Shown: piece after piece, positions 46,570 through 58,062 of the stretch
How the letters are laid out: every line of letters begins with the position of its first letter
Numbering within the stretch: the first letter of the stretch is position 1
Source of the DNA: Candidatus Bacteroides pullicola
Lineage (GTDB): Bacteria > Bacteroidota > Bacteroidia > Bacteroidales > Bacteroidaceae
DNA: 64,000 bases
Direction: 5' to 3'
Assembly: GCA_019115825.1 (NCBI GenBank)
Contig: DXCV01000029.1
Location: forward strand, 1 to 64,000
Program-made: the position numbers and the translations under genes
The notes under the pieces: generated by a model
The model's database searches: none
What the model was told of the DNA's origin: nothing
What the model saw: only the letters and a program-made list of their open reading frames with translations

Positions 46570-46611
46570 ATATACTATCAAAGGTGGCACCTTTGCCTCA
46601 CTAGGAAATTA

Positions 46612-46682
46612 TTTAGGCGCGGATTACGCGAATTTCACGAATCATTAAAAATCCGCGTCCATCTGCGTAATCAGCGCCTAAA
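46612..46682. repeat. 71-bp palindromic intergenic element
   Basis: TTTAGGCGCGGATTACGC (46612-46629) pairs with GCGTAATCAGCGCCTAAA (46665-46682), with one internal offset. The loop region repeats the arm theme (ATCCGCG). No ORF. It lies between the spt terminator and the stop of the convergent outer-membrane gene. Confidence 0.85.
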
Positions 46683-46708
46683 ATCACTTGAGCACCTACT
46701 TACTGCAA

Positions 46709-47194
46709 TCAGAAATAGAATCCGAAGCCCAATTTCAGTCCAAATTTAGAGCGGTCGTTATTAACATTCCAATATACCGCAGGCTCCAGGGTTACGGTCC
46801 TTGAAAGGAAGAAAGCATAGCCGGCTTCCATACCGAATGAGAACTTGGTTTCATCCGCTTCGCCCCAATCCCAACGATCCACGTTGACATTGGCTCCCAA
46901 GAAAATGCCGACCTTGCTAAAGTAGTAACGACCACCGACACCCAAGGAATAGATATCGGTATCCGCATCTCCTTCGTTCAAAGCCAATCCGCCACGTATC
47001 AACAAGGCCAGATTGTCCATCACAAAAGCACCTCCATGGACATCCAATCCAAACGAGGCCTTATCCACTCCCGTATCGTATGACAAGCCAAAACCGCTAA
47101 CCGAAGGATTGATGACCCATTTCCCTTTTTCAAATTGCGCATGGGCAGACACGACACTTGCCAGCAGGCAAAACAATAGTACAAACTTTTTCAT
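46709..47194 (-). CDS. Small outer-membrane beta-barrel protein
   Basis: 161 residues from MKKFVLLFCLLASVVSAHAQ (a Met two codons earlier at 47200 is possible); signal cleaved after AHA. The mature part is about 140 residues of alternating strands (NPSVSGFGLSYDTG, LALLIRGGLALNEGD, VGGRYYFSKVGIFLGANVN) ending LKLGFGFYF with terminal Phe, so an 8-strand barrel of the OmpW/OMP_b-brl type is likely. Function unknown. Confidence 0.75.
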   Translation of the reverse strand: MKKFVLLFCLLASVVSAHAQFEKGKWVINPSVSGFGLSYDTGVDKASFGLDVHGGAFVMDNLALLIRGGLALNEGDADTDIYSLGVGGRYYFSKVGIFLGANVNVDRWDWGEADETKFSFGMEAGYAFFLSRTVTLEPAVYWNVNNDRSKFGLKLGFGFYF

Positions 47195-47239
47195 TATCAA
47201 CGTATTTAGTTAAACATATTTGCCATGAATAATTATTTC

Positions 47240-48658
47240 CTACTTTTTCTTTGAATACCAAACGCCAAACCATACAGCAGCCACCAGCAATGCCACAAGA
47301 GCAATATAAGGCGACCATCCGGCGGAGAGACCCAAGCCTTCCGGTGCTACACAGATATAGGTGGTGCAAACGGCGGTCATAAACAAAGCAGGAATAAAGG
47401 TTATATAATAGGTAAGTCCTTTTCTGGTGCGCACCAGATAAACCGTCACAGCCCACAGGGTGAAAACGGACAAAGTCTGGTTGGACCAAGCGAAATAACG
47501 CCAAATCATGTCAAACCCCTGGGCATCGCGCAGGCTATACAGCAACAAGCCGATAGCAGCCAAAAACATAGGCACACAGATATACAGACGGCGACGGATG
47601 GACTTCTGCTCCAACCCCAAGAAATCGGCCACGATGAGACGCGCCGAACGGAAAGCCGTGTCACCGCTGGTGATAGGCGCGGCAATGACGCCCAACACAG
47701 CCAGCACGCCACCTACCGTGCCCAGCCAATCCTTGGTGACGGCATCGACGATAACCGCCGCATTGGTCTCTTCCATCCCATTCTCATGGAAGAAATAGGT
47801 AGCAGCGGCTGCCCAAATGAGCGCCACGATGCCTTCGGTAATCATTGCTCCATAGAAGACAGGGCGTCCATAACGTTCGCTCTTCATACAGCGAGCCATC
47901 AGAGGACTCTGCGTGGCATGGAAGCCGCTGATGGCTCCACAAGCTATGCTGACGAACATGATGGGAAATATCGGAAGGTTAGCCGCGTCGGGATGGGTAT
48001 TCTGCAAGCCATCCCACAGCTCCGGAAGAGCCGGATGGTTGACATAGAGCATCACCAGGATGCCCACCGCCATAAACAGGAGCGCGAAGGCGAAAATGGG
48101 ATAAATCTTGCCGATAATCTTATCGATGGGCAACATGGTCGCAAACACATAATATAAGAATACGACCACAATCCAAAATGTGGTATCCAAGGCCTCCGGC
48201 GTCAGATTGGCCAGCAAACCGGCAGGACCTGCCACGAAAACGGAACCCACCAACACCATCAGAATCACCGTAAAGACACGCATCACCTGCTTGGTAGTGG
48301 TACCCAGATAACGCCCGATAAGCTCGGGAAGGCTCTCCCCGTCGTGCCTCATGGAAAGCATACCGGACAGATAGTCGTGTACGGCTCCCGCAAAGATGCT
48401 TCCCAACACGATCCAAAGGTAAGAGGCTGTACCGAACTTGGCACCCATGATGGCACCAAAGATAGGTCCCAATCCGGCGATATTAAGGAACTGGATCATA
48501 AATATCTTCCAAGTGGACATCGGGATATAATCCACGCCATCCGTCTTGGTCAAAGCCGGTGTTTTGCGGTTATCAGGACCGAAGACACGCTCCACCACCC
48601 GTCCGTAAAGGAAATAGCCGGCAATAAGCGCCAGCAAACAAAGCGTAAATGTTATCAT
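47240..48658 (-). CDS. cstA: Carbon starvation protein A family transporter
   Basis: 472 residues with about thirteen membrane helices. CstA features: DYIPMSTWKIFMIQFLNIAG, GPIFGAIMGAKFG, GAVHDYLSGMLSMRHDGESL and SGDTAFRSARLIVADFL. It is shorter than E. coli CstA (about 700), matching the compact Bacteroidetes form. CstA proteins import pyruvate or peptides. A TACATTTG -7 element (48686-48693, minus) is in place. Confidence 0.92.
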   Translation of the reverse strand: MITFTLCLLALIAGYFLYGRVVERVFGPDNRKTPALTKTDGVDYIPMSTWKIFMIQFLNIAGLGPIFGAIMGAKFGTASYLWIVLGSIFAGAVHDYLSGMLSMRHDGESLPELIGRYLGTTTKQVMRVFTVILMVLVGSVFVAGPAGLLANLTPEALDTTFWIVVVFLYYVFATMLPIDKIIGKIYPIFAFALLFMAVGILVMLYVNHPALPELWDGLQNTHPDAANLPIFPIMFVSIACGAISGFHATQSPLMARCMKSERYGRPVFYGAMITEGIVALIWAAAATYFFHENGMEETNAAVIVDAVTKDWLGTVGGVLAVLGVIAAPITSGDTAFRSARLIVADFLGLEQKSIRRRLYICVPMFLAAIGLLLYSLRDAQGFDMIWRYFAWSNQTLSVFTLWAVTVYLVRTRKGLTYYITFIPALFMTAVCTTYICVAPEGLGLSAGWSPYIALVALLVAAVWFGVWYSKKK

Positions 48659-48761
48659 CGTTTTTTAAGATTTTGTTAATGCGTGCAAATGTAGCAGTTT
48701 CCGCGTTATTTGCATAAAATTATCAAGTGTTTTACGTATCTTCGCCGCAAAATTGATAATT

Positions 48762-50246
48762 ATGAAGAATAATCATGGCATAATTCAACGAATGCTTCTC
48801 TTTTTGTGTCTTTTGTCTGCGTGGCCGTTATCTGCTTCCGCCCAACCCAAACACGAAGTGCGCGCAGCATGGATTACTACCGCATACGGACTGGACTGGC
48901 CGCATACCCGCGCCACATCTGCCGCCAGCCAAAAACGCCAAAAGGCAGAACTCATCAAGATGCTGGACAAACTGCAAGCCGCCCATTTCAATACCATCCT
49001 CTTCCAGGCACGTACCAGGGGGGATGTGCTCTACCGTTCGGACATCGAACCGATGAATGCCGTATTGACAGGAAAGACCGATGGAGACCCCGGCTATGAC
49101 CCCTTGGCTTTCGCTGTGGAAGAATGCCACAAAAGGGGAATGGAATGCCATGCTTGGATGGTCACCCTCCCGTTGGGAAACCGCAAGCACGTACAATCCT
49201 TGGGGAAACAATCGGTCACGAAACGGCATCCCGATATCTGCCTCACCTACCGGAGGCATTATTACCTCAACGCCGGGCATCCGGAAACCAAAGAATACCT
49301 GATGAGCCTGGTGCGCGAGGTGGTGCAACGCTACGATGTGGATGGTGTGCATTTCGACTTTCTCCGTTATCCCGACAAAGCCCGCCGATTCCCCGATGCC
49401 TATGACTACCGGAAGAGAGGCAATGGACGAAGCCTCGCCCAATGGCGACGCGACAACCTGACGGAAATCTTGCGTTATATATATAAAGAGGTGAAAGAGA
49501 TAAAACCTTGGGTAAAGGTGAGCACCTGCCCTGTGGGTAAATATCGCGATACCAGCCGCTATTCTTCCCGAGGATGGAATGCGTTCAACGCGGTTTATCA
49601 GGATGTGCAAGGCTGGCTGGGCGAAGGTATCCAAGACCAGATATACCCCATGATGTATTTCAAGGGCAACCATTTCTACCCGTTTGCCCTCGACTGGAAA
49701 GAGCAAAGCAATGGACGCCAAGTGATACCGGGTTTAGGCATCTACTTCTTGCATCCCAGTGAAGGGAACTGGTCGCTGGACGAAATTGAACGGCAAATGA
49801 ATTTTATCCGCGCCGAAGAAATGGCCGGAGAAGCCCATTATCGTGCAGCCTTTCTCATGGAGCAAGACACACAAGGCTTGTATGACTTATTGGTGGATCA
49901 ATACTACACCTATCCAGCCCTGCAACCTGCCATGCCTTGGTTGGACGCCCAAAAGCCTACAGCACCTGCCGGGCTTCATATCGAACACCGGAAAGACGGC
50001 AATGTCCAGTTGTCTTGGGAGGAATCAAAGGATAATGACCCGGCCAATGCACCGATGTATGTCATATACGCCTCGGATACCTACCCGGTAGACATCACCC
50101 GCCCTGAACACATCGTGGCGCAAAGCGTACGGGGTACGACCTATACCTATACCCCCCTGCTTCCTTGGGAAAGCCAAAAACATTTTGCCGTCACGGCCAT
50201 TGACCGTTATGGCAACGAAAGTGTCCCGTGTCAGGAAAAACCTTGA
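48762..50246 (+). CDS. GHL10-family glycoside hydrolase-like protein
   Basis: 494 residues from MKNNHGIIQRMLLF with a signal peptide ending ASA/QP (a Met three codons upstream, 48753, is also in frame). GHL10 (DUF187) domain about 30-340: EVRAAWITTAYGLDWP, FQARTRGDVLYRSDIEP, CHAWMVTLPLG, GVHFDFLRYP and QIYPMMYF; a C-terminal Fn3-like domain (about 395-490). Such proteins are thought to cleave peptidoglycan-related glycans. Its last 56 bases overlap the tail of the convergent ATP-grasp gene. Confidence 0.88.
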   Translation: MKNNHGIIQRMLLFLCLLSAWPLSASAQPKHEVRAAWITTAYGLDWPHTRATSAASQKRQKAELIKMLDKLQAAHFNTILFQARTRGDVLYRSDIEPMNAVLTGKTDGDPGYDPLAFAVEECHKRGMECHAWMVTLPLGNRKHVQSLGKQSVTKRHPDICLTYRRHYYLNAGHPETKEYLMSLVREVVQRYDVDGVHFDFLRYPDKARRFPDAYDYRKRGNGRSLAQWRRDNLTEILRYIYKEVKEIKPWVKVSTCPVGKYRDTSRYSSRGWNAFNAVYQDVQGWLGEGIQDQIYPMMYFKGNHFYPFALDWKEQSNGRQVIPGLGIYFLHPSEGNWSLDEIERQMNFIRAEEMAGEAHYRAAFLMEQDTQGLYDLLVDQYYTYPALQPAMPWLDAQKPTAPAGLHIEHRKDGNVQLSWEESKDNDPANAPMYVIYASDTYPVDITRPEHIVAQSVRGTTYTYTPLLPWESQKHFAVTAIDRYGNESVPCQEKP

Positions 50247-51399
50247 TGAAAGCGCGATAACGGCTGGAAGGAGTTACCGGCACCAAAGGCATATAACCGG
50301 ACATGATACGCCCTTCGCGCCATGTCAACGGATAAGCAGTTTCGTCTTTAATGTGGTATGCACGCAGGGCATCCGGCGACGTATGGTATTCAATCCGGAA
50401 ATAGCCGACGGCATCCGGTGCCAACAAACGGCGATAAAGGCTGCCGGCCACTATTCCCATGTTCATCCGCAGATTCACCTCCACACAAGGATGGATCCAA
50501 AACCCTTCACCCGAACGGCATACCATCATGTCTATGCCTAAACACCCGGCATATCCCACAAAACGACGCTCCAATACGTCTTTGGCCACCTCCCGTACAC
50601 GATGCAAAGTTTCCAAGGGAACATATCGGGTCAGATATTCCTCAATTTGCGCATCAGACAGCAACAGGTTCCCCCCATAGGCACCCCGGTCATTGGTGTG
50701 AAAAAGCGAATAGCCGATGAAGGAGACACGGCCCTCCTTATCTTTGTCAAACTCCATGGCGAAATCCACCACCTTATCATATACTGGCGAAGCCACTACA
50801 CACCCTTGTCCGCGCAACACCTTGGCACACCATCCTGCTATGGATGAAGTAAAAGCCCCTGTACACCAGCATAATCCCTTCCCGCTTCCCGACCAAGGCG
50901 CTTTCAACAAGACGTGTCCCCTGCCCTCCACATATTCCCGGCAAGCGGACAAATCTTTCAGAGCAACACTCTCTCCCCGACAAGAAGGGATTCCCCTGAA
51001 TGCCTCCAGGCATCCTGCAACATGCTCCCGCGAGGCGCACTGGCGATAAAAGTGCAAATCCTCCACCGAAGGTAAACGACCGGAAGGAAAGCCGCCTTGC
51101 ATCAATTTCCGGCGTAAGGATAAATTCCATCCCCAAGGAACCACGCCGGCGTCAGCATAATCCGGCAATTCAGGGTAAGTCACCAATCTGACATCCAGCG
51201 CTAAAAAGTCACGCATACGCTTCAGGAAACTGTCATTATAAGCAGAGGGTGCCCATACGCCATCTCCCTCACCGGCATACCACACAGGAAGCAAAGCCAA
51301 ATCATCGGCCATCCGACGCGCCGCAGCCGGAGCAATATAGTTATCGCCACCATCGGCCAAAGCCAAATCGGCATCGGGATTGAAGATAAAAAGTTTCAT
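50191..51399 (-). CDS. ATP-grasp-like protein, conserved in Bacteroidetes
   Basis: 402 residues from MKLFIFNPDADLALADGGDN (a Met at 51465 would add 22 residues overlapping the next promoter region and is rejected). Central VLLKAPWSGSGKGLCW (ATP-grasp glycine-rich strand), later GCLGIDMMVCRSGEGFWIHP and CVEVNLRMNMG with the E-x-N metal ligands. It lacks signal or membrane segments. I recall the family only as hypothetical. Peptide- or amide-ligase activity is a reasonable inference. Overlaps GHL10 at the 3' ends; divergent from the AAA ATPase with 114 bases between starts. Confidence 0.7.
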   Translation of the reverse strand: MKLFIFNPDADLALADGGDNYIAPAAARRMADDLALLPVWYAGEGDGVWAPSAYNDSFLKRMRDFLALDVRLVTYPELPDYADAGVVPWGWNLSLRRKLMQGGFPSGRLPSVEDLHFYRQCASREHVAGCLEAFRGIPSCRGESVALKDLSACREYVEGRGHVLLKAPWSGSGKGLCWCTGAFTSSIAGWCAKVLRGQGCVVASPVYDKVVDFAMEFDKDKEGRVSFIGYSLFHTNDRGAYGGNLLLSDAQIEEYLTRYVPLETLHRVREVAKDVLERRFVGYAGCLGIDMMVCRSGEGFWIHPCVEVNLRMNMGIVAGSLYRRLLAPDAVGYFRIEYHTSPDALRAYHIKDETAYPLTWREGRIMSGYMPLVPVTPSSRYRAFIKVFPDTGHFRCHNGQWP

Positions 51400-51458
51400 A
51401 CGCCTGCAAAGGTGGGAATAAAACCGAAAATATCCAAATAGATTTTTGCTATCCCTAC

Positions 51459-51489
51459 TTTGCAATTCGATAAAAAAGGCCTATCTTTG
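51459..51489 (+). promoter_or_regulatory. Promoter that sets the AAA ATPase start
   Basis: TTTG (51459-51462), 19 bases, TATCTTTG (51482-51489). An in-frame ATG at 51460 lies inside the -33 element, so the ATG at 51514 must be the start. Confidence 0.8.
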
Positions 51490-51513
51490 CCCCCTGATAA
51501 AGGAAGAGACAGC

Positions 51514-52692
51514 ATGGAATCATTCTATCGTACACACGCCTACCTCGTGGAGCATACCAATGCCCCCGTACGCCGCGACCTCATGGACGAGATCGACTGG
51601 AACGACCGGCTCATAGGCATCAAAGGAACACGCGGCGTGGGCAAGACCACTTTCCTGCTGCAATATGCCAAAGAGAAGTTTGGGACAGACCGTTCATGCC
51701 TTTTCATCAACATGAACAACTTCTACTTCTCCACCCACGGAATCGAAGAATTTGCCGCTGAATTCCAACGCAGAGGGGGCAAAGTCCTGCTCATTGACCA
51801 GGTGTTCAAGCACCCGAACTGGAGCCGGGAATTACGCCGGTGCTATGACAACTTCCCCAACCTGAAAATCATCTTCACCGGTTCATCTGTCATGCGCCTC
51901 AAGGAAGAGAACCCGGAGTTGTGTGACATCGTGAAAAGCTACAACCTGCGCGGCTTTTCTTTCCGGGAATACCTGAATCTGCAGACGGGCATGAAATTCC
52001 ATGCTTACACTTTGGAGGACATCCTGGAGAACCACGAGCAAATCTCTCGCGGAGTGCTTGCCAAAGCCAAACCTTTAGACTATCTCCGAGACTACTTGCA
52101 CCACGGCTTCTATCCCTTCTTCCTGGAAAAGCGGAATTTCCCTGAAAACCTGCTGAAAACCATGAATATGATGGTGGAAGTGGACATCCTGCTCATCAAG
52201 CAAATCGAATTGAAATACCTCTCCAAGATAAAGAAACTGCTCTATCTCCTGGCCGTGGACGGGCCCAAAGCGCCTAATGTCAGCCAACTGGCCAACGACA
52301 TACAGACTTCGCGTGCCACGGTGATGAATTACATCAAATACTTGGCGGATGCACGCCTCATCAACATGGTTTACCCCAAGGGGGAAGAATTTCCCAAGAA
52401 ACCGGCCATGATCATGATGCACAACCCCAACCTGATGTATTCCATCTACCCCATACGGGTGGAAGAACAGGACATCTTGGAAACCTTTTTTGTCAACGCG
52501 ATGTGGAAAGACCACAAGGTGAACAAGGGAGACAGAAACATCTCTTTCCTGGTAGACGGGGAAATGCCTTTCAAGATTTGTAACGAAGGCTCGCGCCTGA
52601 AAAACAATCCCGGCATCACCTACGCGGTACGCCAACTGGAGATAGGACAGAAAAACCAAATTCCCCTGTGGTTGTTTGGTTTCTTATATTAA
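51514..52692 (+). CDS. AAA-family ATP-binding protein (DUF4143-like)
   Basis: 392 residues from MESFYRTHAYLVEHTN. Walker A is GTRGVGKTTFLLQ (about 38-50), Walker B VLLIDQVFKHP (D followed by Q rather than E), sensor IFTGSSVMRL, then a winged-helix part (APNVSQLANDIQTSRATVMN) and a short DUF4143-type nuclease-like tail. A family very common in Bacteroides with no settled role. Leader of only about 20 bases between predicted transcript start and ATG. Confidence 0.85.
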   Translation: MESFYRTHAYLVEHTNAPVRRDLMDEIDWNDRLIGIKGTRGVGKTTFLLQYAKEKFGTDRSCLFINMNNFYFSTHGIEEFAAEFQRRGGKVLLIDQVFKHPNWSRELRRCYDNFPNLKIIFTGSSVMRLKEENPELCDIVKSYNLRGFSFREYLNLQTGMKFHAYTLEDILENHEQISRGVLAKAKPLDYLRDYLHHGFYPFFLEKRNFPENLLKTMNMMVEVDILLIKQIELKYLSKIKKLLYLLAVDGPKAPNVSQLANDIQTSRATVMNYIKYLADARLINMVYPKGEEFPKKPAMIMMHNPNLMYSIYPIRVEEQDILETFFVNAMWKDHKVNKGDRNISFLVDGEMPFKICNEGSRLKNNPGITYAVRQLEIGQKNQIPLWLFGFLY

Positions 52693-52735
52693 ATAGAAAA
52701 GAACAAGTTTCATCACTTTTATAATTCATTTAGTT

Positions 52736-56308
<3,573 letters not shown>

Positions 56309-56335
56309 TCGTCTAAATATAGACTCCTATAAATA

Positions 56336-56391
56336 AAGAATCACAGGAAGGTGAAGTCCCGTCGAGGCTTCCCTTTCTGTGATTTTTTTGC
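56336..56391 (+). terminator. nifJ terminator
   Basis: AATCACAG (56339-56346) plus AAGG pairs with CCTTTCTGTGATT ending 56385, then TTTTTT. Confidence 0.85.
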
Positions 56392-56461
56392 TCCGAGCAA
56401 TTAGCCCCGAACTCACGTCATCAACCGTTGACCCTCTCCGCGTGTAGGAATATCGCCTTTA

Positions 56462-56484
56462 TTTATGTTCTTCAACCTATTCCC
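56462..56484 (+). repeat. 23-bp direct repeat, left copy
   Basis: Begins TTTATGTTCTTCAACC and ends ATTCCC; identical to 57321-57343. The two copies flank the broken Rpn-family gene. Confidence 0.9.
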
Positions 56485-56489
56485 AACAA

Positions 56490-56532
56490 AAAGAACAGGC
56501 CAAGTAGGGAGAACCCCCGCTTGGCCTGTTTT
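56490..56532 (-). terminator. Terminator at end of Rpn-family pseudogene
   Basis: AACAGGCCAAG (56494-56504) pairs perfectly with CTTGGCCTGTT (56520-56530); on the minus strand TTCTTTTTG follows. Confidence 0.8.
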
Positions 56533-56535
56533 GAA

Positions 56536-57210
56536 TTACAACCGCTCGATGGATTCAGGAGTGAGGCCGGTATAACGTGCGATGGTTTCTATCGGCATAG
56601 CGTCTGCCTTCATACTACGGGCTACGTCAATTTTACCTTCCGCACGGCCTTTGACAAGACCTCTCGCTTCACCTCTCGCTTCGCCTTGCAACCGTTCATA
56701 TTCCATTACGGCAAGCTGGTCGCGATAGACCTTGATGCTTTCATCGTACTTCAGGCGGTCTTCCTTGCTCAAGCCGGCAATATCCACGATTTGCTCCAGC
56801 TTCTCAAATACGGCTTTTCGCGCCTTGAAAGGCAATCTCTGCAATATCTCCATATTCTTCAATACATAAATCCAACGTTCGAAATCAGTCTCACATTCAT
56901 CTTCCTCTTTCGTAAACAGGGGAAGCTCAATAAAAATGTAGCGCATTTTGTCGCTAAACTGCTCGTGCGTGTCGCGGTCGGCAAGTACGATGTCCGTACG
57001 CAGCTTGCACGGCAAGTTCGTCATGCTGAAATTGAGGAAGAAAACGCCGTAAACGGCTTTCAGGTCGAACTTCCAGTCCACGCCCTTTTCTCCCTAGCGT
57101 TCACCGTCCAGCAGGGCGTTGAGGAAGTCTATCAGCAGGTCTTTGTTTATTTCCTGTCCGAAGATGCGCTTGAAGCCCACATCGGTAAAAGGGTTTATGA
57201 ACTTTGCCAT
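56536..57210 (-). pseudogene. Rpn-family PD-(D/E)XK nuclease/transposase, interrupted
   Basis: ATG at 57210 opens MAKFINPFTDVGFKRIFGQE and reads 38 codons to an in-frame TAG at 57094-57096. The same frame then continues GEKGVDWKFDLKAVYGVFFL through to EYERLQGEARGEARG and a C-terminal helix-turn-helix-like tail. Compared with intact Rpn proteins (from memory), about 50 residues carrying the catalytic D and ExQ/K motifs are missing exactly at the stop, where GER meets GEKG. So an internal deletion, probably between short repeats, has removed the active site and left a stop. The C-terminal piece could still start at a GTG at 57081. Confidence 0.85.
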
Positions 57211-57320
57211 GGTCTTTCTGCTTTTATTGATTTCATCGATGCAAAGTTAATGATTTCCCGGAAAATACAGAGAAATTACTATGGCATTCTCTTTTTTCCG
57301 AGACAGAAATTATTTCGGTT

Positions 57321-57343
57321 TTTATGTTCTTCAACCTATTCCC
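57321..57343 (+). repeat. 23-bp direct repeat, right copy
   Basis: Identical to 56462-56484; lies 110 bases upstream of the Rpn-family start codon. Confidence 0.9.
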
Positions 57344-57364
57344 TGAAAAAATCCAAATTTTTCC

Positions 57365-57395
57365 TTTGTTTTCAGATTCATTCTCCGTACATTTG
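57365..57395 (+). promoter_or_regulatory. Promoter of palindromic RNA element
   Basis: TTTG (57365-57368), 19-base spacer, TACATTTG (57388-57395): both boxes and spacing are ideal. Predicted transcript start is about 57401-57404, just before a perfect 8-bp hairpin. Confidence 0.75.
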
Positions 57396-57399
57396 CTGC

Positions 57400-57649
57400 G
57401 TCCTTACGGTTGTAAGGACAGACATATTGATACGAAGAGCGTTTAAGATATTATCCTGCATTGGAATCTGGACAATTTCATTGGTTAGGGATAATAGGCA
57501 AAACGCTCACGTCAGTGTTATATACCTACCTCATTGGGTAGAATATATAAAGTCTGGCGTGGGCTATTGTTTATTACCTAACCAAGGGCAGTCCAGAGCC
57601 TCAATGCGGTGATATACAATAGTTCCCACGCCTCTTTTTGTGTGTCTGT
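57400..57649 (+). ncRNA. Putative structured RNA: long diverged palindrome with promoter
   Basis: The element spans most of the 493-base gap 57211-57703 and has no ORF. A leader hairpin GTCCTTAC/GTAAGGAC (57400-57419) overlaps the closing stem ACAGACA (57418-57424)/TGTCTGT (57643-57649). Further nested helices: 57458-57463 with 57602-57607 (GCATTG/CAATGC), 57468-57473 with 57591-57596 (CTGGAC/GTCCAG), 57481-57489 with 57577-57585 (TTGGTTAGG/CCTAACCAA, 9 bp), 57508-57515 with 57554-57561, 57526-57530 with 57537-57541. Competing local helices exist (57437-57444 with 57501-57508; 57449-57456 with 57489-57496; 57556-57570 with 57616-57632, followed by TCTTTTTG). 6S-like regulator, attenuator or palindromic mobile element are all open. 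Confidence 0.6.
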
Positions 57650-57703
57650 ATTTGGGGGGGTAAACCGCTTACTTTGGGAACAGTGGGCACATTTTTTTAA
57701 CTT

Positions 57704-58012
57704 ATGATAGATAAAACAAAAATCATTTCAGAATTTATGAGTAAAGCGGCGCAAAGTAAAAACTGTTGCTTTGATGGCGGTACTCTACTAAAAAACATTT
57801 GTGACATAAAGCGTATCAATGTTTGGAAGGTTGAAGAAGTCTCAGATGAAAAATACGACTTTCTCTTACATGGATGTGCAGAATTTTATTATGCATTTGA
57901 AAATGATATTGTCAATGCTGAAACAGAAGATTTTAATGCAGAAGTAAAGATAGGAGAAGAAGGAGATAGCGTTGAAATCTATCGAATAAATATAAGAAAA
58001 AGAGGTTACTAA
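57704..58012 (+). CDS. Small unknown protein of AT-rich island
   Basis: 102 residues starting MIDKTKIISEFMSKAAQ. No signal, no membrane segment. Two adjacent Cys (KNCCFDGG). The second half is acidic beta-rich (DFNAEVKIGEEGDSVEIYRI). Not recognised. First gene of a four-gene AT-rich run on the plus strand. A seven-G tract lies 44 bases before the start. An immunity protein is possible from size and context, but nothing in the sequence proves it. Confidence 0.55.
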   Translation: MIDKTKIISEFMSKAAQSKNCCFDGGTLLKNICDIKRINVWKVEEVSDEKYDFLLHGCAEFYYAFENDIVNAETEDFNAEVKIGEEGDSVEIYRINIRKRGY

Positions 58013-58062
58013 AACAAATAGTACATCGAAAAATAATTCAACTTACTGATAAATAAATTGCT

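Noticed and set aside
56428..57612. 394-codon plus-strand frame across the Rpn locus
   Set aside because: It is antisense to the well-conserved Rpn reading frame and crosses both direct repeats and the palindrome.
57400..57649. tmRNA, RNase P RNA or SRP RNA
   Set aside because: No tRNA-like acceptor and T-loop ends, no conserved RNase P core words and no SRP Alu/apical loop motif could be found.
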